A stretch of DNA of 50,362 bases from Pinguiococcus pyrenoidosus (GCA_019677205.1 JAAMXY010000754.1:1-50362); one strand, 5' to 3'. Numbered from the stretch's first letter, positions 1 to 11,610 are shown. The notes: generated from the sequence alone by a model not told the origin. Program-made: numbers and translations.

Positions 1-35
1 CCCTCTCCCCTCTCCCCTCTCCCCTCCCTCCACCA
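1..35. repeat. Pyrimidine-rich heptamer repeat at left edge
   Basis: The window opens with about four copies of a CCCCTCT-like heptamer followed by a CCACCA stretch. This is a simple low-complexity tract. It does not match a standard telomere repeat. Confidence 0.7.
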
Positions 36-600
36 CCACAAGCATATTCTGTAAGCGTTTGCCTGGGGTGTTCCGGAGTAGTTTTTCTCCGTTTCGCTAT
101 TTTTGAATTCCTTGAGAATTTTTCGATAATACTTTCAGTCTTCTTTGATGACCATCCCTGATATTTTCGGCGATACTAGCAGCTCCATATCACGTTGCTC
201 CCATCGGAATATCCATCAGGCCATCGCCATCGCGAAAATGATGGCGACGTGGATTAGCTAAAGAGGCAGGTTCAACTTCCACAGCTTGCTTCGAAACGAG
301 TTGAAGCGGCGGTTGCAGCCACTGGGCGCTCAGAGACTCGCACCGAAATTACAGCTGAAACTCTAAATTTGGGCAAGACAGTCCTCCCTTGGATGAGAAT
401 CATCTTACCCTCTGCCGGGATTTGTTTAGCGCGATGTCAGATTCAGCCGACTTGGTGCGTGATTGGTATTCGTCGTCGGGCGGGAACGTGATCCTCTCCT
501 AAATGTTGTCTTGCCGTCGACTCGACAGGGCCGATGCTTGGGACAACAGGAGAGACAAGAGGGCGCACCAACCCGAGGAGACTGCGCTTGAACCTTTTGA
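36..600. other. Sequence with no assignable gene
   Basis: I see no convincing coding exon here. It may hold an intron or more upstream exons of the membrane protein gene that follows, since that gene clearly starts further 5' than its first recognisable exon near 640. Short overlapping reading frames on both strands at 426-1100 show no family motif. Confidence 0.4.
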
Positions 601-2532
601 CGCAGAGAGATACGTGCATCCACATCCCATGGAACGTCCCCGACGGTTTCGCTGCAGAAACGACCCTGAAAATGATCGTCTGTCACCTGACCTCGATCCT
701 CGTAACGGCCTTCCTGGAGGGCTCTGCGCCACACTCTGCCGCCTCTCGAGGGCCGCCACTGAGCAGCGGCATGAAGACCTTGCGGACGATCTCCAAGAAT
801 CTCACGGAGCTGGTGTGGCCGGTGCGATATGCACACAGGAGCCCTCTGGTGACCAACGTCTTCGTGGTTCTCGACGTACGTTGCAAACGTTCTTGCACAG
901 CCAACGATCCTTGAGAGCCCACGGCGCTTGTCTACAGGCCGCGCAATGCTTTGCATTGCTATGGCTGCTCAGCCAACCCTGGCCGTGGCCGCCACTGTAC
1001 CTCAAGTGGACGAGACCGCTGGTGCTGAGCAACTTGGACTTCTTCAGCCTCACCGGTGAGTCGAGAGGCTGTGGGCCCCTCCACCCTCTAAGGTTGCAAT
1101 GCTGACAACCCTCCTGAACTGAAGATAAAGGTGCTCTGATGGGTCAGACGAATCGCCCGCAAAGTGCATATGGAGAGATGGAAGGTAACCACACCGAGCG
1201 ACGAACGACGAACGCCGAGCGACGAACGCCGAGCGACGAACGACGAACGCCGAGCGACGAACGCCGAGCGACGAACGACGAGACATCCACGTAGATACTC
1301 ATGCGAATTGCATGCAGGGTACCTGATGTTCGCCGTGGGCTTCTTCGCGCCAATGGCTGGCGCGCTGTTCCTCGGCAGCCGGACGGCGAGGGGCAGGAGA
1401 CACCCAAGAGTGCTCTGGGAAGCCTTCTGCTTCCTCTTCACCCCCATGGCCCTGCTGGTCGGCAGACTGCTGCCATGCGAGGATGGGAAGCTGGCGGTGG
1501 ACCCAAGCTTGCAGTGCGCAGGGGCTGCGCACGTCCTTGTAGGCTGGATAGGCGTTGTGACCTTCTTCGTGGTGGCGTGGGATTTTCTCAAGCCCTACGT
1601 GAGGCAGTCCTCGGCGCTCATCGTGTACGACGCCACCGCCGACCACGAGAAGTTCCTCTTGGCGCTCGAGGTGGAATACCTGCTCGGCATCACCGAGGAC
1701 TTTGACGCGGTTGGCGTCTACTACATCAACGACTTTCGGAGGGCAGGCGCCCAACTGCACGGGATCTTGCTGCTGCGCAAGGCAGTGCTGCTCTTCTGCT
1801 ACTTCTTCGTAAGGGAAGCGCAGGCTATTCAGGTTGTGATCTTCTACTGCGCCCTCGTCGCTCCGCTGCTTTACTTCCTCGCAAGAGGGTGGCCCCTTCG
1901 AATCAAAAGCGGCAACCAGACCTTCCTGTACCTGAACGTGTGGCTAGCTGCTGTCGGAATGTTTGGCGTGCTGAACGGCAATCGCCTTCGCGATCCGTTC
2001 CTCGTCGCCAGCAGGGAAAGTGTCTACCTCATCCTGCTCACCGTCCTCGCGGCCTTCATCTGTGTCGTGCAGATCATTCTACGGAAGCTCGCCAAGGAGC
2101 AGTGGCCCGTCGATCCTGTCATGAGGCACCTGCACGCTCCAGAGAACGAGGCACTGACGCGATACGCCGTGATCTGCTTGAAGCGAGCCAAAGAGGTTCT
2201 GCACTCCTCATTTGAAGTGTTGCACGGTAGCGAGGAAGCAAAGAAGGCTGTACTCGACTCCATTCGGCAGATCTGGAACATCTGGCGGGTTCACAAGAAC
2301 CTCGATTCCATCCTAGAGGAAACGACTCGCGGAACGCTCGACCAGCTTGTCCGAGCGCACCAGACTTGGAAGGTAGGCTAGGCCTCTCGTCTCTGGCGAC
2401 GACCCTTGCTTTTCCACTGAATCTTCCCTCAACTGATCCAAGGATCGGAAGCAGTGGGCGAGCGCGTGGGAGGCTGTGACCCTGTCGAGTGCGGAGGAGA
2501 AGAGCGAGGCCGAAAAAGATGCGTTGGACTGA
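600..2532 (+). CDS. Polytopic membrane protein, C-terminal part (multi-exon)
   Basis: At least four exons can be chained in frame: one ending at 875 (5' end unclear), 938-1055, 1318-2372 and 2443-2532 (stop 2530). All joins are GT-AG. The product has several hydrophobic helices (KMIVCHLTSIL, FALLWLLSQPWPWPPLYL, YLMFAVGFFAPMAGALFL, HVLVGWIGVVTFFVVAWDF, ILLTVLAAFICVVQIIL). The order of WPP/LDFFSL, a Cys-containing loop (RLLPCEDGK...DPSLQC) and long amphipathic helices is typical of the C-terminal membrane domain of very large extracellular-repeat proteins that are common in algae and ciliates. The ectodomain is not recognisable here. The charged tail (EEKSEAEKDALD) comes from the last small exon. 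Function unknown. The protein class is an inference from its pattern; the exon chain from 938 on is well supported. Confidence 0.55.
1195..1285. repeat. Intronic minisatellite of CGACGAACG-type units
   Basis: About 90 bp are built from the interleaved units GACGAAC and GCCGAGC. They lie between the donor at 1056 and the acceptor at 1317 of the membrane protein gene, so they are probably intronic, although the tract is open in frame. Confidence 0.75.
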
Positions 2533-2696
2533 GATTCTCAAAGCAAGTTGGCCGCAAGAGACAAGTGCAGGCGGCAGTACAAGCAATACACTCTCTCCGA
2601 ACTGCATCACGCGCAGCTCCTTCTCTAGCCCGGCCCCTCGCACGACAACAAGAACGTGAAAGCAATACGCACGCGCAGGACAGAGCGGTTGAGAAC

Positions 2697-5600
2697 CTAC
2701 TTGGCAATCTTCGGCTTCCGATCGACGACGGGGGGGGCGTCTCCAGTCCCATCGCTCTGCCCACCCTTGGCCGCATCCCGCTGCTGCTGCTGCCGGAAAG
2801 CGCCCGGCTGAACCTGATTCAGAGCTGATGCTGTAGAGCAGATCAGTCCCCACCTGTAGCCACGGCAGTGTCACATAGCGCTTACCGAACGTTTGAAATG
2901 CCAAAGAAGCTGGCTGCTGCGCGTCCGTCTTCTGAGACCCCTCAAGGTAATGCGCCGAATGCGCCAATGCCGTAGCTCGCTGCATTAGAGCAGCGGCAGC
3001 GGCAAAAGCACCACCGAAGTCTGCGGCTCCCATCCCCATCAAGGCCTCCTTCTGCAACAGGTTGCTGAGTTCGTTTCGGTTCTCCTCCGCTTGTCTCCTC
3101 TGCGCGCTTCTCTGCGCGCACCGCTCTTTGATCCTTTCGATCATAAACTCGGGGCGTTTGTCAAGAAGGACGCCGATCATTTCCTTCTGCTTTGCATTCG
3201 CGGCTTCAGGCTCAGCGCCGCCTATCTCTCGTGCTGATCCCGAGTTCATCATGGAGCGAATGGGATTGTCGCGAAAGAGGAATCTCGTATCCAGAGCATT
3301 GCGCGCTACCACGCTTCCGTGGTTTCGCTTTCCCGTGAAGAATGCCGTCTGCCCGGGGGGCCTTTTCCGCACGAGGCTCCTCGACCCGACGCTCCGGGAC
3401 GTGGCGGATTGTCCGGAAGCCCTGGCTTGATCGCTCCCGCTCCACTCGAATTCGATCTCTCCTTCGTCGTCGCTATTGCTACCTTCCTCTGCATGCTCCA
3501 CAGGCCCCTGGAGATCACGGCCGCTTCTATCAGGGTCCTCGTGGCCAGCATGGATCGCGCTGTCAAGGGGGTCTTCCGTGCTGGCACGTTTGCGTTTCCG
3601 ATGCCTCACGAACGCTGACGTCGCAGCGACACCGGCCACTTCGGGGCCCCCCGCGAGCCCAGCGCCGCCCGCTTCCTTTCCAAGCCTTGCTCTGCTGTGC
3701 TCCCTGACGCACTGCTGACAGATGTCCAGCTTCTTGCATCCCTTGGCGCACACAAACCGAAGCAGGCCGTCGAGAAGGGCATCGCACAGATCGCACTTCA
3801 CGTGGTATCCGTCGACGCCATCGGCTGGTGCTCTCTTCTCCTTCAGCGGGTGGTAGTGGCACGTGCAGCTTACGTAGGGAGGCCCCGCGATGACATTTTG
3901 GACTTCAACGCCACTTCCGCTGCCGTTCTTGCCCTGGAGGGAGGTCCCAAGGTCGAGATCCAAGTGGGCTGACTCCACCTCGTCGAGCTTGAGCGTCGCC
4001 TGAATCTCCTCGTTCAGCTGGTTCTCCGGATTCACTTGCTTCGCTCGCGCCACCGTGAGGCACTTCTTCTGCTGGCCTTGCTCGTCCGGCAAGCAGCGAT
4101 ACATCACGTCCCATAGGGAGAAGATGGAACCAGACAAGAAGTGGATCTCCTTAATCCGGGTGCCGCGTTCGACGGAGCGATTGAACTGAGCTTCCCACAT
4201 CGCGCGCGCCTCGCCCTCATCAAGCACCTTCACGTAGAACTGCAGAAGCTTGCTGACGTACATGGTGCCCGTTCCAGACTCGGGGGAGTAGGTGTTCACG
4301 GCGACGTTGCCGCCGGCGGATTTCGATCCGATCGTTGCTCTCTGTATGGCTAGGAAGACCCGTTCACCACTGGGGCACTTCCAGAAGCCGTTCGCGTACC
4401 GGTACTGTTTCAGCTCATCGAGCCGGAGCATGGAATCCGTTTCGCGCATCTCCATCTCTTCAATCGCTTGGCGCCGCACTGCGTTTCGGAACTTGCTCAG
4501 CGCTATCTCCCACTCGATGCCGAGATCCTGCTTGAGCACGTGGTGGATGAGCTCGCCGTCGGCGTCCTTGTAGATCGCCTTCGGATTCTCATCGAATCCA
4601 AGACTGCGACCTCCCAGAGTCTTCACCCCGCGGTCGGTGGTGCCGTCCTGCAGAGCCCTGAGAATCGCGCGCTCGAGCGATGCTGTGAAGTAGCTGAAGA
4701 GGATGTCCTGCTTCTTCAGCGCCAAGCCCAGGATGCGATTTAGAAACATCGAGACGCCGCCGGCTTTGGCCACAAGGCGGCCCTTCTTGGCGTCCGCATT
4801 GAGCAGATCGATGCCCACCTCACGAAGCCAGCTTAGCGCCAATCCGCGAAAGGTGACCTGCTCCGACGCTTCGTAGGAGTCCATCAGCCCATGTGGGATG
4901 TCGTCTTCGCCATCGTCCTGGAGCCCCTTCGCGATGAGAATGCAGGTCTCCGATTGGCTTGCAAAGTTGCTCCGTAGCTCGTCCTGCAGCACCGCAGACA
5001 CACCCGGATCCGGCACGAGAGGTTGGCCGTTGGGGCTCCACAGATAATGGTAGATCTGATTCAACGTGTGGCGGCCATGCTCGTTGTCCAGATTGAAGGC
5101 TGACAAGCCCATCCCCTGCGCTCCAACCGTGGCCCTCCGATCGCCCTGCGACAGCGCGCCGAGGCTCTCCAGGCGCCTTGCGACCGCCGCCGCAAAGCGC
5201 CTCTCGCCTCCGACGGACGTGATGATCATCTTGTACTCCGGTCCCGACGTCTGATTCGATCGATGCGTCCGCCCCAGCTGCTGAATGGTCTTGTCTGCAC
5301 TCCACGGAAGCTCCATCGTGATGTGCACTCTTCGCTTCTGATTCTTCAGCCGCCGATCCGCATGCAAGCTGATGCCCGCCGAGGCAGCGTCCGATATGAT
5401 TGCGACGTTCTTGTGGCCGTCCGAGAAGCGCTTGCGCTCGATGATGTTGATTTCCTCCATGGGTTCTCCGAAGTCGTTTCTCTTGTTGTACGCGATGACG
5501 TTCGTGATCTCGTCGCGAACTACCCTCATGCTGCGCCCGGTCATTTCGGCGACGTTGCTCGTGCCACCGAGCTCGTCAATGAGCACGTCAAGCGGATTCG

Positions 5601-7470
5601 GGGGCAGCGAGAGCTCCTCCACCATCCTCTTGAACTTTGCAGCTCGGCGCCGCATGCTCACGAAGCGCTGATCTTTGACGGGGGCAAAGGGTGGGAGATA
5701 GAAGTTGTCCCAATCCTCAGTGGCCTTGCTGAAGGACATCAGCGTGGGCGGGGTCTCGTCCTCCTTCTTTTGCTCCTTCTGCGCCGACAGCGCGAGAGGC
5801 TCCCCCGCTTTGTGAGCGGGCTCGACACAAGCCAGAGCAGGCTTTCGGTACAAGTCCTCGTCCCAGTCAAAGTCGGATCCTTCGCTACCATCGTCGGCGC
5901 ACTTGACAGCGCGCACGTCGAAGGAGTGGCGTTTGCTCGCCTGAGGGGGTTCTTCATCTGCTGGATAGAACGCCGGGAGGCACGTGTGGATCACCTTCAC
6001 TAGGCCATACTTTGCAGCGCTGGAGAGCCCTTCGAGAGGCACGTCCTTCTTGTCCTTCAGAGTTGCCACGTTGCCGGCCTCGCCCGTCTGTTGCAACCCT
6101 ATGACCACGCACTTTGGCGTCTGCGAGTTCAAAGCCCTCTTGGCCTCCGCAATCACCCCGGGGACCTTCAGGCCGACGGTGAGACTTCGAAAGAAGCGTT
6201 GGTGGGCGCCCCAGTACTGCATCAGAACATTCCTCGACCGCAGAATCGTGGTGCCGTTTGGGTCTTTCAGGTGATGAGCACCGCGCACGTCCGACTCATC
6301 CTCCGCCTCGTCCGCGATGATGCCGTCCTCCTCCGCGGCGTGTTCCCCGTCGTTGCTCCGGTATAAGAGCGCGGGGTGCTCGCCGCACTTCATGGCATCG
6401 AGAATCTCGTGGTACAGAGCTTGCCAGAATCGCGTGGCGCCGTTGTAGGTAGCCTGCTGCTCCGGTGGGATCTGGTGCGTTATCACTTCGAAAGAGCAGT
6501 CCTTGTACGACAGAGTCCGGGCGGTGAAGAGGCCTTCCTTCTTCAGCTCCATGGCCAGCAGCTCCATGGCACCCACCCCTCGCTCTTTCATCGCCGAGAG
6601 GAAATCGGTGAAGTGCTCGAAGGTGTTTTGCCGCCCCACTCCCCAGATACCGAGGCGGCTCATGTACGCCATGTTCGCGGGCTCGGAGGCGCCGGTGGCG
6701 GAGCAGTACACAACCCGTGCATTCGGGAGGCGCTCCTGCAGTCGGACCACCGCTTCGCCAGTCTTCGACGCGGCGGTCTCGGAGAAGGCGTTCTTGGCCT
6801 TGTGGCACTCGTCCAGGCAGATGCAGCCGTCAAACTCGTCGCCACCGAGCCAATCGATCACCTGATCGAAGCGCGTCCGCCGGGCGTTCTTCGCGATGAG
6901 GCTCGCGTAGGTCGAGAAGAGGACACCCTCCTTCTCGCGAATCGGCTTGTAGTCCAGCTTGCGCAACTCCAGGATCTTGATCCTGCTGTCTTCCTCCTCG
7001 CCCAGGTCTCGAAAGTCGCGAGCGGCGTCATCCGCCAGATCCGCGCTGATGCTCAGCCAGACATGCTTCTTCCGGCCCCTCCGCCAATTCTCCATAATCA
7101 AGCCGGCAAGCTGGCGGCCCTTGCCCACGCCAGCGCCGTCTCCAATGAGGAACCCCCGCCTCCTTCCGTCCTGGAAAGGCCGTCCGTCGTGTGCTTGGCA
7201 GGCGTACACAATGGACTCCAGCTGCAGTCGGCTCAGCCGGGCCTCCGTGTACACCTTCTTCGGCAGGTTCAGCGCATAGGTGATGTCCGGAGGCTCCACG
7301 GATGCAAGAGACGACGCCTGTACAACGAGGTCCGGGTGAGGCGGACCTTCTCGGAGCTTCTGAGGCATGTACGGGGTGAATTGGATCTCCTCTTCCAGCA
7401 TCGTCTCGTCTCCGAAAGACGCTGCACCGCCACCGCCACCACCACCGCTCTCGCCTGCGTCGGCCTCCAT
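2697..7470 (-). CDS. SBNO: Strawberry notch-type SNF2-like helicase with ZZ-like zinc finger
   Basis: Nuclear transcription and chromatin co-regulator of the Strawberry notch family. Exons are 7470-2886 and 2830-2697, with a 55-nt GT-AG intron; the product is about 1570 aa. The N-terminal half holds a DExH-type ATPase core: GAGVGKGRQLAG (Walker A), LDECHKAKN (motif II), VVYCSATGAS (motif III) and, in the C-terminal lobe, GRTHRSNQTSGPEY (motif VI), followed by the SBNO-typical GGERRFAAAVARRLESLGAL. After the core comes a Cys-rich module (CDLCDALL...CAKGCKKLDICQQC) resembling a ZZ finger, then a basic, acidic and coiled-coil tail. The first ATG is at 7470; the frame is open upstream only through a GTG. 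The last exon replaces a long run-on reading frame and ends PPVVDRKPKIAK. The SBNO assignment is secure; the zinc finger type is an inference. Confidence 0.93.
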
Positions 7471-7898
7471 GCTGCGGATGCCGAGTGCAGGAACCCTTGG
7501 CACTTGGGCCGAGAGCGACCAGGAGGTCACGAGCGGAGCGATCTACTTGAAGATTTGAAGCGGCTTGGGCGGGAAAAAGCGGGCCAGTACCCTTCGGTAC
7601 TTCCGTTCGGGGCTAGGAGTTCTTGGAATTCGCGATAATTCAGGCAACGTTTTGTTAATTCGATGACTATCCGCCATCAGAGTCTTTTTCGTACGATAAC
7701 CTTGACGTATTTCAGCGCACCTTCCGTTCACAGCCTCTGCTATTCCACCCAATCCGCGCTCCGCAAAGATTCAAATCCGCGTTTTTCCCGCGCAATTCGA
7801 GCCCGAGGACAGAAGTAGAACCAAAAGAGCGCATTCGAGAAGTAGTTTTGGCCGTTTGCGCTTCTGCGCACGATCATGTGAAGCGAAGGGTCGTTAGG
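7471..7898. promoter_or_regulatory. Intergenic region between two divergent genes
   Basis: 428 bp lie between the start codons of the SBNO gene (-) and the C2/SPR2-like gene (+). The region is AT-richer than its flanks (about 7620-7720 and 7780-7850) and contains no supported ORF. It presumably carries both promoters. I see no clear TATA box. Confidence 0.5.
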
Positions 7899-10800
7899 AT
7901 GGAGTGCGCGTCTCAGGCAGCTTCGGTCGACCCCGATGGCGTCTGGCTGAGCGTTCATGTGCTCGAAGCGCGCGGCCTGCGGCCACCTCGACAAGAAGCG
8001 GCTGGGCCACAAGTGCGCTGCTTCGTGGCGGTGTCGTCCCGAGAGACCTTTGAGAAGTGTCCAAGGTTGCCCCTCGACCGAGAGACGGACGACGCGGTGG
8101 TCAGCGCCACCCTGTGTGCGGAAAGCTCGTTGGATCCGCTCTGGAAAGGCGAAGACGGCGTCGTGAAGCTTCCTTTGCCGTTCGTTTCTTCGCGTCAGGA
8201 TCTCTGTGCCGCGCTGATGTGCTTGGTGCTGCACCTCGAGGAGGACGGTATCGCGGCGGAGCTGGGACAATGCGTCTTGTCCCTCAAGGAAGCAGTCTTG
8301 GGCGAGGGACTGGTCTCTCGGACTGGCGACTGTGTCTTGGGGACGACGATGTGGAGGCCACTGACGCCCCGCCTCCCGCACAAGAAGGCCTGCGGGAAAG
8401 CTCGCTTTCAAGCCACTTTGCATGTGGGCCCCGAAGCGAGGAGAGCGCTTTTCGGAGAAGATTCTCAACGAGAGGGGCTGGCCAAGCTTGCTGCGGAGGC
8501 TCGCCAGGAACTCCGAGATCAGCGGCAGCTGTTCCACTTCTCCATGGACGATGCAGGGGCGGCAGGAGCGCGCAGCCGAAGCGGCAGTCGAGAACGAAGT
8601 CGCAGCCGTGGCCGAAGTGCAGAGAGGGAAAGAATGTCGTCCCCGAAGCTACGCATCGGGTTCGACAGTCCTCCCAGGTATCGCGAAGTCCTTGCTTCGA
8701 TGGGAGATCCGAATCGGTTCTCCTCAGACGAGTTCGAAGCCAGTGATTTCCTGCCGCAGCGAGCAGTGTATAACGACGATCAGCAGAACGCGAACGGCGA
8801 TCAGCACAGCGAGAACGACGATCAGCACAGCGAGAACGACGATCAGCAGAACGAGAACGGCGCGAGCGAAGAAGCGGGAGCTTGGAACTCTGCGCCGGAG
8901 AGGGAGAATCCCGCATGCGCGAAGCACAGCTCGCGCATGCGTCCGGCGGATCCCTGTCTCTCTCGAAGCCCAGCAAGATCCGCTCAGAGCGACAGTCCAG
9001 GGAGGCTAGGAGACTTCCGCGACGATGGCGACCTCACCAACACCGCGCCTGGTGATCTGGAGAAGCTGAACGGCCACCAATTCACCCATCTGGAGCTTCG
9101 GTCTCGCGGCCGAAGGTCCTCCCGGAGCCGCCGTTCGGTGGGAGGATTGCGGCGCCTCTCGGCGGCGGCGAGGAACTTCATGCGTCCTAAAGATGGGCAG
9201 CATATAGTGTCAAGGCAGTGGAGAGAAACGATGCTTGCCGCCTTGGACCGGTTGCAAGCAAGGGAGACGCAGGTCGAAGCCTTCTCGGAGATCGCGGGGC
9301 TGCTGCTGTCCCCTCAGTGTGGACCAAAGCACGCGCAGGCACTCGGGAATGCGCTCGTATCACCAAGGAGCGAGCAAGTGGGACGGCAAAGGGTGGGATC
9401 ACGCGTTCGCGGTCTGCAGATTCTGCGCCTGCTGTGCCAGCACCACGCCGAGGCACTGGCCCAGACGAATCTCTTCTCGAGCATGATCCGCCTGGTGCTC
9501 AATAGGCTGCGGGACAGCGAGGAATCTGTCCGTTCTGCCGCCGCGGAAGCTGCAGGAAGCCTTGCGCTCTACTGCCCCACTTTCGCAGGCAGCGGCGGAG
9601 GCGACTTCCTGCCTTCGCCGACGACGATGCAAGCCACCGCGGCGGCCACTGGATTACGCATGCTGCTCGAAAAGATCCTCACCCTTCTGCGAGAGAATGC
9701 GCGCGGTACGAAGGCGAGTGCCGCGGATGCCGTGTATGCCCTTGTCTCCCCGACGTCCCCGCAGATAGTTCTGAGCATCCGCGTCGGAGACCATGCCTAC
9801 CGCCACCTAAGCGACGCGATCGGAGCTGCGCAGCGTCACGGAGGCGAGGAGCTTGCGGCGCTTCTTCGGCCGCGCCGGAGCTCGATGCCGCACGCCAAGC
9901 GACGGACTCGCCCTGATCCGCTCGAGACTCTGTGGGACGTCAGACGGCGGCGGCTACATCTGCTGTGTGGCAGTAAAGAAGACGCCGAGGCTCTCCATCA
10001 GGGCCTCCAAGACAAGTTCGCGCTCTTTCCCCCTTCCTGGGATCTTTGCCCATGGCCAGCGGAGGAAATTGAGAGGCTACAGGGAATATGCCAGCTGCAC
10101 AGGAAGGCCGCAAGGCTGGCGGCGGAGCAGATCTTGAAAGCGCTGTTGCGCGCCCTGAGCTTGAGCGGCGCCACCGCCGGCGAGGGCATCTTCGAAGCTT
10201 TGATCTTCCTGGTGCACTCGGCAGAGGGAACCGATGACGAGGGTGGACTCCTTGCTCCTGAGAAGTGTGGGCCTCTGGCAGACGCCCTGTCCGCCTGCGC
10301 GGTGGCGATCGTTGAACGCTGCGTCCGGGTACTGAATCCGTGCCAGAGTGTCAAGATGGACATGCGACCAAAGCACCCAGAGAAAGCCGCTGCGGCAAGG
10401 TGCTTGCAGGAGGTGTTGCGGTCTCCGTTTATGGCCGCGGAGCTCCAGGATCTGTTGGACGACCCCATCCGGGACGCTCTGCAGATTGGGCTTCGAGATC
10501 AAACGAAAGCTGTGCGCGAGTCATGCAAGGGATGCTTGGCGGCGCTTGAGGAGACAGCGTACGCTCTTGCAGAACGAGAAGATGTGGAAGAGGAGGATGC
10601 GGCGAAGGTGACAGACTATCGTGCGAAGACCGACGTAAGCGAATCGCCGCGGCGAGCAGCCTCGGCTGAGCCACCAAATGCTGGAGAGACCGACGCCAAA
10701 GCGAGAGTCTCCGTGGAACGTAGGCTGGGTGAAGATGAAGTAGATCGACTAAATGCAAGCTTCCCTCGGAGGAAACGAGCAGATAGAGGTAGACGTCGAC

Positions 10801-11552
10801 TCGAACTTGAGGGACGTCGACGATGTGCTACCTTCCCAGCTTCCTCGGCGGAGATGGCGGATGGAGACCCCCAAGCTAGGCCGCAGAGCCTTGCTGCGGG
10901 AATCGACGCCGTCCGACAGCTCAAGGAAATCCAGCAACAAACCTCGACCCTGGAGAGGAGTCTGGACGATCTCCGGCGATCTGCGAAGCACGGCTTCGAC
11001 AGCCTTGAGCATCGCGTGGAACGCCTCGAGACCGAAAGCCCGCAGCGCGAGGAAGCGACGCTTCCGAAACCGACTCGGAGAGAAGAAAGCCAAGGACCGT
11101 CCCCGATGCGAATGGCGGTGTCGCCCACACTAGACCTCTGGCGAGAGGTTGCATGGTTGATGAAAGCTGGTGAGGTTGCTGAAGCATTCGATCGCATCCT
11201 GAAGTCTGGAGATGCACGCGATCTGGTGCGACTTTTGCATCGAGCTCGCAGTCTGCAGATAAAGGCAATCCATCGGCAGCTCAGCTTCGACACGTGCGAT
11301 CGCCTGTTTGCAAGCGTTGCTGCACACCTCAACGGGCATCTCTACGTCGACCACCTTCTGCCGCTGGTGTTTGACCTCGTGGCGGAGCATGATGCATACC
11401 GCCTGTCCCGGGCGGTTAGGAGAGCGCTCGCACAAGCCTTGTACAATCTCAGCGCAGCACCGGAGGCCTCTGGGGAGCTTGCCTGTCGCATGTGGCCACT
11501 TGTTGGGGAAGACGAGGTCGAGCGGTCAGCTTGGCGATCGATCGAGGCATGA
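7899..11552 (+). CDS. C2-domain, SPIRAL2/TORTIFOLIA1-like microtubule protein
   Basis: Single-exon reading frame of about 1217 aa starting at the first ATG. The N-terminus (residues about 10-180) has a C2-like beta pattern (WLSVHVLEARGLRP ... DPLWKG). It is followed by an RS-rich segment (RSRSGSRERSRSRG) and a low-complexity NDDQ/HSEN repeat. The centre (about 440-600) is a HEAT/TOG-like helical repeat array (LDRLQARETQVEAFSEIA, VRSAAAEAAGSLALYC). A coiled coil near 1010-1060 precedes a terminal helical domain: VAWLMKAGEVAEAFDRIL, SGDARDLVRLLHR and HLYVDHLLPLVFDLV match the C-terminal domain pattern of plant TOR1/SPR2, which binds microtubule minus ends. Role inferred: cortical microtubule organisation. 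The HEAT and C-terminal domains are well supported; C2 is moderately supported. Confidence 0.7.
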   Translation: MECASQAASVDPDGVWLSVHVLEARGLRPPRQEAAGPQVRCFVAVSSRETFEKCPRLPLDRETDDAVVSATLCAESSLDPLWKGEDGVVKLPLPFVSSRQDLCAALMCLVLHLEEDGIAAELGQCVLSLKEAVLGEGLVSRTGDCVLGTTMWRPLTPRLPHKKACGKARFQATLHVGPEARRALFGEDSQREGLAKLAAEARQELRDQRQLFHFSMDDAGAAGARSRSGSRERSRSRGRSAERERMSSPKLRIGFDSPPRYREVLASMGDPNRFSSDEFEASDFLPQRAVYNDDQQNANGDQHSENDDQHSENDDQQNENGASEEAGAWNSAPERENPACAKHSSRMRPADPCLSRSPARSAQSDSPGRLGDFRDDGDLTNTAPGDLEKLNGHQFTHLELRSRGRRSSRSRRSVGGLRRLSAAARNFMRPKDGQHIVSRQWRETMLAALDRLQARETQVEAFSEIAGLLLSPQCGPKHAQALGNALVSPRSEQVGRQRVGSRVRGLQILRLLCQHHAEALAQTNLFSSMIRLVLNRLRDSEESVRSAAAEAAGSLALYCPTFAGSGGGDFLPSPTTMQATAAATGLRMLLEKILTLLRENARGTKASAADAVYALVSPTSPQIVLSIRVGDHAYRHLSDAIGAAQRHGGEELAALLRPRRSSMPHAKRRTRPDPLETLWDVRRRRLHLLCGSKEDAEALHQGLQDKFALFPPSWDLCPWPAEEIERLQGICQLHRKAARLAAEQILKALLRALSLSGATAGEGIFEALIFLVHSAEGTDDEGGLLAPEKCGPLADALSACAVAIVERCVRVLNPCQSVKMDMRPKHPEKAAAARCLQEVLRSPFMAAELQDLLDDPIRDALQIGLRDQTKAVRESCKGCLAALEETAYALAEREDVEEEDAAKVTDYRAKTDVSESPRRAASAEPPNAGETDAKARVSVERRLGEDEVDRLNASFPRRKRADRGRRRLELEGRRRCATFPASSAEMADGDPQARPQSLAAGIDAVRQLKEIQQQTSTLERSLDDLRRSAKHGFDSLEHRVERLETESPQREEATLPKPTRREESQGPSPMRMAVSPTLDLWREVAWLMKAGEVAEAFDRILKSGDARDLVRLLHRARSLQIKAIHRQLSFDTCDRLFASVAAHLNGHLYVDHLLPLVFDLVAEHDAYRLSRAVRRALAQALYNLSAAPEASGELACRMWPLVGEDEVERSAWRSIEA

Positions 11553-11559
11553 GAGAAGC

Positions 11560-11610
11560 TTCAGGCTTAGAAGGAAGCTTCAAGCGTCGAAGGAAGCTTC
11601 AAGCACAGAT
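11560..11610. repeat. Short GGAAGCTTCAAGC direct repeats
   Basis: Three imperfect copies of a GAAGCTTCAGGC/GGAAGCTTCAAGC unit lie just after the stop codon of the SPR2-like gene. They may form part of its 3' UTR. Confidence 0.6.

Noticed and set aside
2119..2696. Run-on of the SBNO frame to 2119
   Set aside because: It becomes antisense to the membrane protein gene. A 55-nt intron at 2831-2885 shifts the frame to a stop at 2697 and gives a sensible C-terminus.
6376..7638. 420-codon plus-strand open frame
   Set aside because: Antisense to the SBNO helicase core.
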